Notes under the pieces: model-generated
Told to the model about the DNA's origin: nothing
Seen by the model: the letters and a program-made list of their open reading frames with translations, nothing else
Databases searched by the model: none
In this document: positions 1 to 6,719 of the stretch, piece after piece
Layout: every line of letters starts with the position of its first letter
How positions within the stretch are numbered: position 1 is the stretch's first letter
Translations under genes and position numbers: made by a program
Origin: an uncultured Gemmatimonadota bacterium
Lineage (GTDB): Bacteria > Gemmatimonadota > Gemmatimonadetes > Gemmatimonadales > Gemmatimonadaceae
Reading direction: 5' to 3'
NCBI GenBank assembly: GCA_946479995.1
Contig: CAMLIU010000034.1
Span: forward strand, 1-9,970
DNA: 9,970 nt

Positions 1-335
1 ATGCGGTCGTCGAGCTCCTGAAGGAGCCGCTCGACGCGATGGTCGTGATCGGCGGCTTCAACTCGAGCAACACGATCTCGCTCGCGGCGATCTGTGCCGA
101 GACGGTGCCCACCTATCACGTGGGCGACGCGGGCGGAATCGATCCGGAGGCGGGGACGATCCATTTCCGCCACGCCGGCGTGCAGCACGTGGAGGAGACG
201 AAGCAGGACTGGCTCCCCGCCACCGGTCCGGTGCGCATCGGCGTCACGGCGGGGGCGAGCACGCCGAACAACAAGATCGGCGAAGCGGTGGGCCGGATCC
301 TCGCGACGCGCGGCCTGTCGCTGGACGAGCCCTGA
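1..335 (+). CDS. ispH: 4-hydroxy-3-methylbut-2-enyl diphosphate reductase, C-terminal part (5' end outside window)
   Basis: IspH is a cytosolic iron-sulfur enzyme that catalyses the last step of the MEP (non-mevalonate) isoprenoid pathway, reducing HMBPP to IPP and DMAPP. The frame is open from base 3 and ends with TGA at 333-335, so about 110 C-terminal residues are visible. Two substrate-binding signatures can be read: GGFNSSNT near bases 51-74, matching the family SxN diphosphate-binding loop, and GVTAGASTP at about 240-266, carrying the later conserved Ser. The spacing between them, including the NWLP-like stretch DWLPATGP, looks like the longer plant/cyanobacterial form rather than the short E. 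coli form; this is judged from memory of the family. The cluster-ligating cysteines lie upstream of the window, and the Cys in AAICAE is not one of them. The gene is intact as far as seen. Its own start and upstream context cannot be judged. Confidence 0.93.
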   Translation, partial: AVVELLKEPLDAMVVIGGFNSSNTISLAAICAETVPTYHVGDAGGIDPEAGTIHFRHAGVQHVEETKQDWLPATGPVRIGVTAGASTPNNKIGEAVGRILATRGLSLDEP

Positions 336-372
336 GCCCTCGCGCCGCCCACGCCACGCCGGTGATCTTCCG

Positions 373-1134
373 GTGAGACAGTCCTTCTCCGACTACGTCG
401 CCCTCGGCGACTCGATGTCCATCGACCTCTACCCCGCGCTCGATGCGGGCGAGACGGACGTGGCGGTCGCGCTCGAGCGCGATACCCACGCCGGAGCGAT
501 CGCACCGCTGGGGGCGGCATCGCTGCTCTATCACAACGACGATGCACGCTGGCCCGAGGAAGCAGGCGATGACCTCGTCACGCGCTTTCCCGGCATCGCC
601 TTCTCGAACCTGGCGAGTGACGGCGCGACGATCGGCGACGTGTTTGGCGAGCAGCTGCCGCATCTCGAGGAGAGCGAGGCGCCGTCGCTACTCACGCTGA
701 CCATCGGCGGCAACGACCTGCTGAGCGCCTTCGCGAACAAGCCCCGCATCACGCTGCTCGAGGCCATCGCACGCGACGTGGCGGAGGCCTACGAGTTCCT
801 CCTCGACGCCCTGCATCGCGCCCGCCCGCAGGCGCTCGTGGTGCTGGCCACGATCTACGACCCGTCGGACGGCACCGGACACATTCCCGGCGTGCTCGAG
901 CAGGCGGGCGAGCTGCCGCTGTCGATACTCGCCGGCCTGAACGACAGCATCCGCACCCTCGCCCGCGGCACGCCGCGCACGGTGCTGGCCGACGTCCATG
1001 CCCGTTTCATGGGGCACGGGGTGACGGCGCCGGAGGACGAGCGCTGGTACTGGCGGCGATCGCTGATCGAGCCGAACGTGCTCGGCGCGAACGAGATCCG
1101 GCGGCTGTGGCTGGAGACGCTGGACTCGATCTGA
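373..1134 (+). CDS. GDSL/SGNH-like hydrolase family protein with atypical C-terminal catalytic block
   Basis: This 253-residue protein has the size and N-terminal blocks of SGNH hydrolases (esterases/lipases). Block I is YVALGDSM with the nucleophile Ser14. Block II is SNLASDGATIGD with Gly84, a likely oxyanion-hole residue. Block III is TIGGNDLL with Asn114. The final block is unusual: where the family normally has DxxHPN, this protein reads SLIEPNVLGANEIRR, so the positions expected to hold Asp and His carry Ser230 and Glu233. Nearby histidines occur in DVHARFMGHG but are not in the usual place. No signal peptide is visible, so a cytoplasmic location is likely. The GTG at 373 is chosen because it is the only plausible start between the ispH stop and the GDSM motif; no good Shine-Dalgarno precedes it. 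The gap to ispH is 37 bases, so cotranscription is possible. Substrate is unknown. Family membership is fairly sure; activity is not. Confidence 0.85.
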   Translation: MRQSFSDYVALGDSMSIDLYPALDAGETDVAVALERDTHAGAIAPLGAASLLYHNDDARWPEEAGDDLVTRFPGIAFSNLASDGATIGDVFGEQLPHLEESEAPSLLTLTIGGNDLLSAFANKPRITLLEAIARDVAEAYEFLLDALHRARPQALVVLATIYDPSDGTGHIPGVLEQAGELPLSILAGLNDSIRTLARGTPRTVLADVHARFMGHGVTAPEDERWYWRRSLIEPNVLGANEIRRLWLETLDSI

Positions 1135-1209
1135 TTCGTCAGCGGTTCCCCTTCATCGCTTTTCGCTGGTCCGGCGCGATTCCTGAACGTGGTGGCCCGC
1201 ACCTTCAAC

Positions 1210-1214
1210 GGGAG
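1210..1214 (+). promoter_or_regulatory. Shine-Dalgarno for the metallothionein-like gene
   Basis: GGGAG lies six bases before the ATG at 1221. It supports this internal ATG over the much longer open frame that starts upstream inside the hydrolase gene. Confidence 0.6.
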
Positions 1215-1220
1215 CGGTCC

Positions 1221-1457
1221 ATGGCGAAGTGCGAGATGTGCGGCAACGAGTACGACAAGGCGTTCACGGTGACGATGGCCGGGAAGAGCCACACCTTCGA
1301 CTCGTTCGAGTGCGCGATCCACATGCTGGCACCACGGTGCGCGCACTGCGACTGCCGGATCATCGGGCACGGCGTGGAGAGCAACGGCACCTTCTACTGC
1401 TGCGCCAACTGCGCGCACCAGAGCGGCGTGAAGGGGGTGGACGACCGCGCGCGCTGA
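1221..1457 (+). CDS. Small cysteine-rich metal-binding (prokaryotic metallothionein-like) protein
   Basis: This 78-residue protein carries nine cysteines (4, 7, 31, 40, 43, 45, 60, 61, 64) and several histidines (24, 34, 42, 50, 66). It begins with a CxxC knuckle (MAKCEMCGNEYDKAF), has a middle block FDSFECAIHMLAPRC followed by CxxCxC, and ends with a CCxxC group. This layout matches small proteins I recall from many bacteria annotated as hypothetical or prokaryotic metallothionein, probably binding zinc or another soft metal through two treble-clef-like sites. The start is fixed by GGGAG six bases upstream. No signal peptide is present, so it should be cytosolic. Metal storage, metal delivery or a structural zinc role all remain possible; the sequence does not choose among them. 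It is followed 71 bases later by a DinB-family gene on the same strand. Codon use matches the neighbours. Confidence 0.85.
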   Translation: MAKCEMCGNEYDKAFTVTMAGKSHTFDSFECAIHMLAPRCAHCDCRIIGHGVESNGTFYCCANCAHQSGVKGVDDRAR

Positions 1458-1528
1458 GCGCGCCGGCCCGGCGGCGACTTGCGGTGCCGCGGCTCGCTGA
1501 TGAGCTTCGAGAGTCCCCAGCCGCCCTC

Positions 1529-2077
1529 ATGCATCGTCGCATCGCCGAGCTCGTCGAATACGCTGACGCCGCGCGCGCCGCCCTGCTCGACGTGGCGGCC
1601 ACCATTCCCGCCGAGCGCTTCACCGAGCGCCCGGAACCGGAGCGCTGGTCGGCGGCCGAACTGCTGGAGCACCTGGCGCGCGTGGAGACCGGGTGCGCGC
1701 GGGTGATCGCCAAGCGTGCGACGGCCGCCCGTCAGGCGGGCATCGCCGCCGAGGCCGAGGAAAGCTCCATGCTCGGTGCGCTGGACGGCCGTCTGGTCAC
1801 CGAGCGGAGCCGGAAGCTCGTCGCGCCGGAGATCGTCGCACCGGCCGGGGGACTGTCACGCGCGGCGGCATTCGACGCGCTCGAGCAGTCTCGCGCCGAA
1901 TTCCGGCGTGCGATTCGCGACGCCGACGGACTCGCGCTGGGCGAGATCCGGCACACCCACGTGGTGCTCGGCGAGCTCGACCTCTATCAGTGGATGCTGT
2001 TCGTCGGGCAGCACGAACGGCGACACCTCGCGCAGCTAGAGGAGATCGCCGCTCGCGTGTGCGCCGCGGCATCGTGA
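1529..2077 (+). CDS. DinB-superfamily (DinB/YfiT-like four-helix bundle) putative metalloprotein
   Basis: The 182-residue product is mostly helical and matches the DinB/YfiT fold, a four-helix bundle that usually binds a divalent metal through three histidines. The expected triad is visible: His48 in the helix-2 signature RWSAAELLEHLARVE, and His162 and His166 in the C-terminal QHERRHLAQLEEI, an HxxxH pair. Family members include thiol-S-transferases (bacillithiol or mycothiol linked), the maleylpyruvate isomerase group and many uncharacterised proteins. The catalytic type here cannot be told from sequence. The ATG at 1529 is chosen because it starts the first amphipathic helix and is the first good start in frame; the Shine-Dalgarno is weak. 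It follows the metallothionein-like gene by 71 bases and may be cotranscribed with it. It is complete, with ordinary length for the family. Confidence 0.82.
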   Translation: MHRRIAELVEYADAARAALLDVAATIPAERFTERPEPERWSAAELLEHLARVETGCARVIAKRATAARQAGIAAEAEESSMLGALDGRLVTERSRKLVAPEIVAPAGGLSRAAAFDALEQSRAEFRRAIRDADGLALGEIRHTHVVLGELDLYQWMLFVGQHERRHLAQLEEIAARVCAAAS

Positions 2078-2107
2078 CACCGGTTCTACCCGTTCCTATT
2101 TCCCTCC

Positions 2108-2114
2108 AGGAGGT
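2108..2114 (+). promoter_or_regulatory. Strong Shine-Dalgarno (AGGAGGT)
   Basis: AGGAGGT ends five bases before the ATG at 2119 and is fully complementary to the usual anti-Shine-Dalgarno. It is the strongest ribosome-binding site in the window and fixes the start of the secreted protein that follows. Confidence 0.85.
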
Positions 2115-2118
2115 TTGC

Positions 2119-2793
2119 ATGCTGCTGCGTCGTTCCCTCGGCGGATTCGCCCTCGTACTGCTCGCCACCGCGCCGCTGACGGCGCAGGTCAGCGGCGCCA
2201 AGGAGCATGATCCCGACATCAAGGCCGGCGGCGGCGCGCTGCCAGCCGGCTGGATGGGGCGCACCGATCGTCCCGCCGCGAAGATCGAGGACGCGAAGTT
2301 CGTCACGATGGGCCCGGGATTCCACGTGACCTCCGGTCCGGCCGCCATCTACTGGCGCGACGCCAACACCATGAGCGGGCCGTTCACCGCGACGGCGACG
2401 TTCACCCAGACGAAGGCGCCGATGCACCCGGAGGCATACGGCATCTTCTTCATGGGCAAGAGCCTGCAGGGCGCCGACCAGAGTTACGCGTACTTCCTGG
2501 TGCGCGGTGACGGAAAGGTGATGGTGAAGCACCGCGCGGGGAGCGAGGTGCACACGATCATGGACTGGACGGACAACGCCGCCGTGCACAAGCAGGACGC
2601 GAATGGCAAGGCGACGAACACGCTGACGGTGGATGCCACGAAGGCGGATTCGGTGCGCCTGCTGGTGAATGGGAGCGAGGTCGCTGCGCTGCCACTCGCA
2701 CACCTCGGAAAGACTGATGGCGTCGTCGGGCTGCGGGTGAACCACAACCTCGACGTCCACATCGCCGACTTCAGCGTGACGCCGAAGAAGTGA
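2119..2793 (+). CDS. Secreted laminin-G/concanavalin-like beta-sandwich protein, function unknown
   Basis: The 224-residue product starts with a clear Sec signal peptide: basic MLLRR, hydrophobic core GGFALVLLATAPL, and probable cleavage after TAQ near residue 23. There is no lipobox Cys, so it is predicted to be released to the periplasm or beyond. The mature part is beta-rich and reads like the concanavalin/laminin-G fold of the DUF1080 (3-keto-disaccharide hydrolase) type: YAYFLVRGDGKVMVKHR at 123-139, VRLLVNGSEV at 179-188 and a closing strand GVVGLRVNHNLDVHIADFSV at 201-220. These resemble the last strands of such domains, where a ligand is presented on a sandwich face. I recognise no catalytic residues, so a binding rather than enzymatic role is plausible. 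It starts with a strong Shine-Dalgarno, 41 bases after the DinB gene. The fold is inferred by pattern only. Confidence 0.75.
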   Translation: MLLRRSLGGFALVLLATAPLTAQVSGAKEHDPDIKAGGGALPAGWMGRTDRPAAKIEDAKFVTMGPGFHVTSGPAAIYWRDANTMSGPFTATATFTQTKAPMHPEAYGIFFMGKSLQGADQSYAYFLVRGDGKVMVKHRAGSEVHTIMDWTDNAAVHKQDANGKATNTLTVDATKADSVRLLVNGSEVAALPLAHLGKTDGVVGLRVNHNLDVHIADFSVTPKK

Positions 2794-2811
2794 CTGTCGC
2801 GGAGGACGGGT

Positions 2812-2836
2812 GGGCGGCCTTACATTGGGGCCGCCC
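2812..2836 (+). promoter_or_regulatory. Hairpin enclosing a -10-like TACATT next to the DUF5916 start
   Basis: GGGCGGCC (2812-2819) and GGCCGCCC (2829-2836) form a perfect 8-bp inverted repeat with a nine-base loop. The loop holds TACATT (2821-2826), the only AT-rich six-mer between the two genes. If TACATT is a -10 element, transcription would begin about four bases before the ATG at 2837, giving a near-leaderless message. The dyad could instead be an operator or a weak terminator of the upstream gene, but no T-run follows. No -35 element is recognisable. Confidence 0.35.
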
Positions 2837-5275
2837 ATGCCATCCCTCCTGTTCTTCGCCGCCCTCGCTGGCGGCCTCCCCCTCGCCGACGTTCCGCCCG
2901 CGCCCGTTCGCGCGTCGGGTGACCAGGTCCGCCCCGCCATGGGCGCCGTGTACAACGGCCGCGCCAACGAGCTGCGCGTGAAGCCGCCGCGCCTCGAGGA
3001 AACCGGCAGCACGGTGGACGGCACCCTCGACGAGCCGCAGTGGCAACAGGCCGCGCTGCTCACCGGCTTCTCGCAGTTCTCGCCGCAGGACGGCGTGCCG
3101 GCGCAGGATTCCACGCAGGTGCTCGTGTGGTATTCGGCGACCGCGATCCATTTCGGCATCCGCGCCTTCGAGTCGCACGGGGCGCCGCGGGCCACGCTGG
3201 CCGATCGCGACAGGATCGACGCCGACGACAACGTGCAGCTCCTGCTCGGCACGTTCAACGACGGGCGTCAGGCCACGGTGTTCGCCGTCAACCCGCTCGG
3301 CGTGCAGTCCGACGGCACGATCACCGAGTCGAACCAGCGCCGCTCCAGTGGCTTCGGGGGCACCACACTGGCGCGTGATCCGGCCGACCTGAGCACCGAC
3401 TACGTGTACCAGTCGAAGGGGCGCGTCACGCCGGAGGGCTACGTCGTCGAGGTGCGCATTCCCTTCAAGAGCCTCAAGTACCAGTCGATGGACGTGCAGG
3501 CGTGGGGGCTGAACGTCGTGCGCCAGGTGCAGCACTCGGGGCACGAGGACAGCTGGGCGCCGGCGCGGCGTTCGGGCCTCACCTTCCTCGGCCAGTCGGG
3601 CAGCCTGGAGGGGCTCACGGACCTCCGTCGCGGACTGGTGCTCGACGTGAACCCGGAGCTCACGCAACGCACCTCGGGCGCGCCCACCCTGCAGCCGGGA
3701 ACGGGCCAGTGGGTGTACAGCGCGGAGCGTCCATCGCTCGGGGCCAACGTGCGGTGGGGGGTGACGAACAACCTCACGCTGAACGGGACGGTGAACCCCG
3801 ACTTCTCGCAGATCGAGGCGGATGCCAGCCAGCTGAGCTTCGACCCGCGGCAGGCGCTGTTCTTCGCCGAGAAGCGGCCGTTCTTCCTCGACGGCCTGGA
3901 GAGCTTCTCCACGCCGCATAACCTGATCTACACGCGGCGCATCGTGCAGCCGGTGGGGGCGGCGAAGCTGACGGGGAAGGTGTCGGGGACGAGCGTCGCG
4001 TTCATGAGCGCCGTGGACCAGGCGACCGACTCCTCGGTGAGTGGCGACCGGCCGGTCCTGAACGTGCTGCGCGTACAGCGCGACGTCGGCACGTCGTCCA
4101 AGCTCGGCTTCGCCTACACCGACCGCATGAACGGCAGCGCGTGGAATCGCGTGGCTGACGTGGATGGCACCTACCTGTTCGGCGTGTACAGTGCACAGGC
4201 GCAGTACGCGCAGAGCTTCACGCGGCAGGCCGATGGCCGGCGTGTGGACGCGCCGCTCTGGCATGCGGGCGTGAACCGCAACGGACGTCACCTCGCCTTC
4301 AGCTATTCGCTGGACGGCGTGCACGAGGACTTCCGCGCCGCGAACGGGTTCATCTCGCGGAACGGAGTCGTCAACGGGAGCGTGGATCAGCGCTACACCT
4401 GGTTCGGCGGGCGTGGCGCCCTGTTCGAGGCCATCACCTTCAATCCCGGCTACTTCAGCACGTGGCGTTATCGGAGCTTCGTGCACCAGGGCGACGCGAT
4501 CGAGAAGAAGCTGCACTTCAACCTCAACACCACGCTGCGTGGCGGGTGGAACGCGGGTGTCGGCTACTTCGCGGAGACGTTCGGCTTCGATCCCGAGCTC
4601 TACGCCGGCTATCGCGTGCTCGGTGCAGCGGGGGATACGCTGCCATTCGTCGGCCGGCCTCGCATCCCGAACAGCGAGGCGTTCATCTCGATCAACACCC
4701 CGGCGGGACGGCGCGTGTCCTTCACTGCCTTCTACCTCTGGGGGCACGACGAGAACTTCTTCGAATGGGCGTCGTCGAACATCATCATCGGGCAGTACGG
4801 ACTGACGGTCCGTCCCACGGACAAGCTGCGCGTGAACGCGACGTACAACCTGCAGAGCTTCAACCGCCGCAGCGACGGCAGCATCGTGGGCAACAACCGG
4901 ATTCCCCGGCTCAAGGTGGAGTACCAGATCGCGCGGCCGGTATTCGTGCGCCTCGTCGGGGAGTACCAGTCGCGCTACCGCGATGCGCTGCGTGACGAGA
5001 CGGGCAGCGGGCGGCCGATCATCACGTACGACCAGTGCGCAGGCTACGCGTATCAGGTGACGGTGTCCTGCCAGCGCAGCGCGTTCCGTGGCGACTTCCT
5101 GTTCTCGTACCAGCCGAGCCCGGGCACGGTGCTGTTCGTGGGCTACGGCGCCGGCTACGCGGACCGGCGCGCGCTCCCCGAACCGTTCGACTTTCCCGCG
5201 AGCTTCGGCTTCCGCGGCTACGACCGCACCGACGATGCGCTGTTCGTGAAGGCCAGCTACCTGTTCCGACTCTAG
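2837..5275 (+). CDS. DUF5916 protein with N-terminal CBM9-like domain, probable outer-membrane beta-barrel
   Basis: The 812-residue protein has two parts. Residues about 55-240 resemble the carbohydrate-binding family 9 fold: the strand TVDGTLDEPQW (60-69) opens it, followed by the D-R-D-R-I-D and LLLGTFNDGRQ segments. The rest is the DUF5916 region, marked by NPDFSQIEAD (320-329) and FFAEKRPFFLDG (342-353), then by alternating amphipathic strands rich in Tyr, Phe, Arg and Asn that end in KASYLFRL. This suggests an outer-membrane barrel. A short hydrophobic N-terminus (PSLLFFAALAGGLPLA) is probably a signal peptide, though it lacks the usual positive charges. The ATG at 2837 is preferred because of the adjacent -10-like element; an in-frame GTG at 2810 with GGAGG (2801-2805) before it would add nine residues and cannot be excluded. 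The function of DUF5916 is unknown; sugar binding or transport is only suggested by the CBM9-like part. The permease gene follows by 10 bases. Confidence 0.87.
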   Translation: MPSLLFFAALAGGLPLADVPPAPVRASGDQVRPAMGAVYNGRANELRVKPPRLEETGSTVDGTLDEPQWQQAALLTGFSQFSPQDGVPAQDSTQVLVWYSATAIHFGIRAFESHGAPRATLADRDRIDADDNVQLLLGTFNDGRQATVFAVNPLGVQSDGTITESNQRRSSGFGGTTLARDPADLSTDYVYQSKGRVTPEGYVVEVRIPFKSLKYQSMDVQAWGLNVVRQVQHSGHEDSWAPARRSGLTFLGQSGSLEGLTDLRRGLVLDVNPELTQRTSGAPTLQPGTGQWVYSAERPSLGANVRWGVTNNLTLNGTVNPDFSQIEADASQLSFDPRQALFFAEKRPFFLDGLESFSTPHNLIYTRRIVQPVGAAKLTGKVSGTSVAFMSAVDQATDSSVSGDRPVLNVLRVQRDVGTSSKLGFAYTDRMNGSAWNRVADVDGTYLFGVYSAQAQYAQSFTRQADGRRVDAPLWHAGVNRNGRHLAFSYSLDGVHEDFRAANGFISRNGVVNGSVDQRYTWFGGRGALFEAITFNPGYFSTWRYRSFVHQGDAIEKKLHFNLNTTLRGGWNAGVGYFAETFGFDPELYAGYRVLGAAGDTLPFVGRPRIPNSEAFISINTPAGRRVSFTAFYLWGHDENFFEWASSNIIIGQYGLTVRPTDKLRVNATYNLQSFNRRSDGSIVGNNRIPRLKVEYQIARPVFVRLVGEYQSRYRDALRDETGSGRPIITYDQCAGYAYQVTVSCQRSAFRGDFLFSYQPSPGTVLFVGYGAGYADRRALPEPFDFPASFGFRGYDRTDDALFVKASYLFRL

Positions 5276-5285
5276 CCAACGCCGC

Positions 5286-6719
5286 ATGACCGATATCACG
5301 TCGCGCACCGGGGCGCCGGAGGCCACCGCCACGCTCAATCGCGCGCTCGGGCTGCGCGACCTCGTGCTGTTCAACCTGGTGGCCGTCGTCGGGCTGCGCT
5401 GGCTGGCGACGGCGGCCAAGTCGGGACCGAGCGCGCTGGCGCTGTGGCTGCTCGCCGCCGTGTTCTTCTTCGTGCCGCAGGGGTTGGTCGTCACCGAGCT
5501 GTCGTCGCGCTTCCCGCAGGAAGGTGGCATCTACCAGTGGACGAAGCGCGCGCTCGGGGAGAAGCACGGGTACGTGTGCGGCTGGTGCTACTGGATCAAC
5601 AACGTGCTGTACTACCCGAACCTCCTCATCTCCACGGCGGTGATCGCCACGTACGTGGTGGGAAAGGGGGACAGCACCCTGGCAAGCAACTGGACCTACG
5701 TGCTGACGGCGACGCTGGTGTGCCTGTGGCTCGCCGTGCTGATGAACGTGGTGGGGGTCGGCACGGGAAAGTGGCTGCAGAATGCGGGCGGCGTGGGGAC
5801 CTACATCCCCGGGATCATCCTGATCGTGCTCGGCGCCATCGCCGTGGCGATGCATCGCACGCCGGCGAACCCGATCACGCCGCAGAACGTCGTGCCCGAC
5901 CTGGGCAACCTCGGCGAGCTCAATCTCTGGGCGAGCATCGCCTTCGCCTTCGCGGGACTCGAGCTGTCGAGCGCGATGGGCGGTGAGGTGCGCGACCCGC
6001 GGCGCACGCTGCCGCGCGCCATCCTGATCGCGGCTCCGCTGATCGCCCTCGTCTACATTCTCGGCACCGGTGCGCTGCTCTGGCTCGTCCCGACCGGCGA
6101 CGTCAACATCGTCTCCGGCTTCCTGCAGGCCACGGAGGCCGGGGCGCGGCAGTTGAGCCCATCGCTCTGGTGGCTCGCCCCGCTCGCCGCCGCGGCGTAC
6201 ACGATCGGCAACATCGGCGGCGTGGGGGCATGGCTCACCGGACCGGCGCGAGTGGCGTTCGCCATCGGGCTCGACAAGTACTTCCCGCCTGCGTTCGGGC
6301 GCGTGCACCCGAAGTGGAAGACGCCGTACGTCGCGATCCTCGTGCAGGCGTCGCTGGCGACGATCTTCCTGCTGATCAGCGTGCTGGGGAAGGGAACGAC
6401 GGTGGAGAAGGCGTACCTGATCCTCCTCGACACGCAGCTGCTGATCTACTTCATCCCCTACTGCTACCTGTTCATCTCCTTCCTGCTGCACCGGCGCACG
6501 CCGGCGCCGGCCGACACGGTGCGGGTCCCGGGTGGCAGCGCCGGCGCATGGGCGGTCGGACTGAGTGGCCTGCTCGTGACGCTGTTCGCGATGATCGTCG
6601 CCATGATCCCGCCCTCGGGTGATGCGCAGCCGCTGCTGTTCGAGCTCAAGGTGATCGGTGGTGCGCTGGCGTTCGTGGGGATCGGGGGAGTGGTGTACTG
6701 GATGGCTAACCGATCATAG
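5286..6719 (+). CDS. APC-superfamily amino acid permease
   Basis: This 477-residue integral membrane protein has about 12 hydrophobic segments. Family signs are the loop after TM2, RFPQEGGIYQWTKRALG (from residue 75), and the TM6 region FAFAGLELSSAMGGEVRDPRR (about residues 220-240), where the FxGxE stretch and following EVxDPRR are classic for APC amino-acid transporters. The TM1 glycine-rich motif usual in the superfamily is replaced by VAVVGLRWLATAAKSG, which fits a subgroup related to glutamate:GABA-type antiporters. The substrate cannot be named; an amino acid or amine is likely. It probably acts in the inner membrane as a symporter or exchanger. The ATG is 10 bases after the DUF5916 stop, so the two are very likely one transcript, although no Shine-Dalgarno is seen. 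Its 3' end overlaps the convergent DUF72 gene by 14 bases. Confidence 0.9.
   Translation: MTDITSRTGAPEATATLNRALGLRDLVLFNLVAVVGLRWLATAAKSGPSALALWLLAAVFFFVPQGLVVTELSSRFPQEGGIYQWTKRALGEKHGYVCGWCYWINNVLYYPNLLISTAVIATYVVGKGDSTLASNWTYVLTATLVCLWLAVLMNVVGVGTGKWLQNAGGVGTYIPGIILIVLGAIAVAMHRTPANPITPQNVVPDLGNLGELNLWASIAFAFAGLELSSAMGGEVRDPRRTLPRAILIAAPLIALVYILGTGALLWLVPTGDVNIVSGFLQATEAGARQLSPSLWWLAPLAAAAYTIGNIGGVGAWLTGPARVAFAIGLDKYFPPAFGRVHPKWKTPYVAILVQASLATIFLLISVLGKGTTVEKAYLILLDTQLLIYFIPYCYLFISFLLHRRTPAPADTVRVPGGSAGAWAVGLSGLLVTLFAMIVAMIPPSGDAQPLLFELKVIGGALAFVGIGGVVYWMANRS

Noticed and set aside
1135..1220. Possible promoter between the hydrolase and the metallothionein-like gene
   Set aside because: The gap holds no recognisable -10 or -35 pair and no dyad beyond what is expected by chance.
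1449..1463. GCGCGC-TGA-GCGCGC hairpin around the stop of the metallothionein-like gene
   Set aside because: The stem is only six alternating G/C pairs and no T-run follows, so it is easily explained by base composition.
2771..5530. A 919-codon open frame on the - strand
   Set aside because: It is antisense to the DUF5916 gene and the start of the permease, whose family motifs are clear. Its translation is low-complexity, rich in Arg, Ala, His and Val, as expected from the reverse of G/C-ending codons.
5022..6491. A 489-codon open frame on the - strand
   Set aside because: It lies opposite the permease, whose membrane segments and APC motifs are convincing. The antisense product is an Arg/His/Gln-rich string with no domain.
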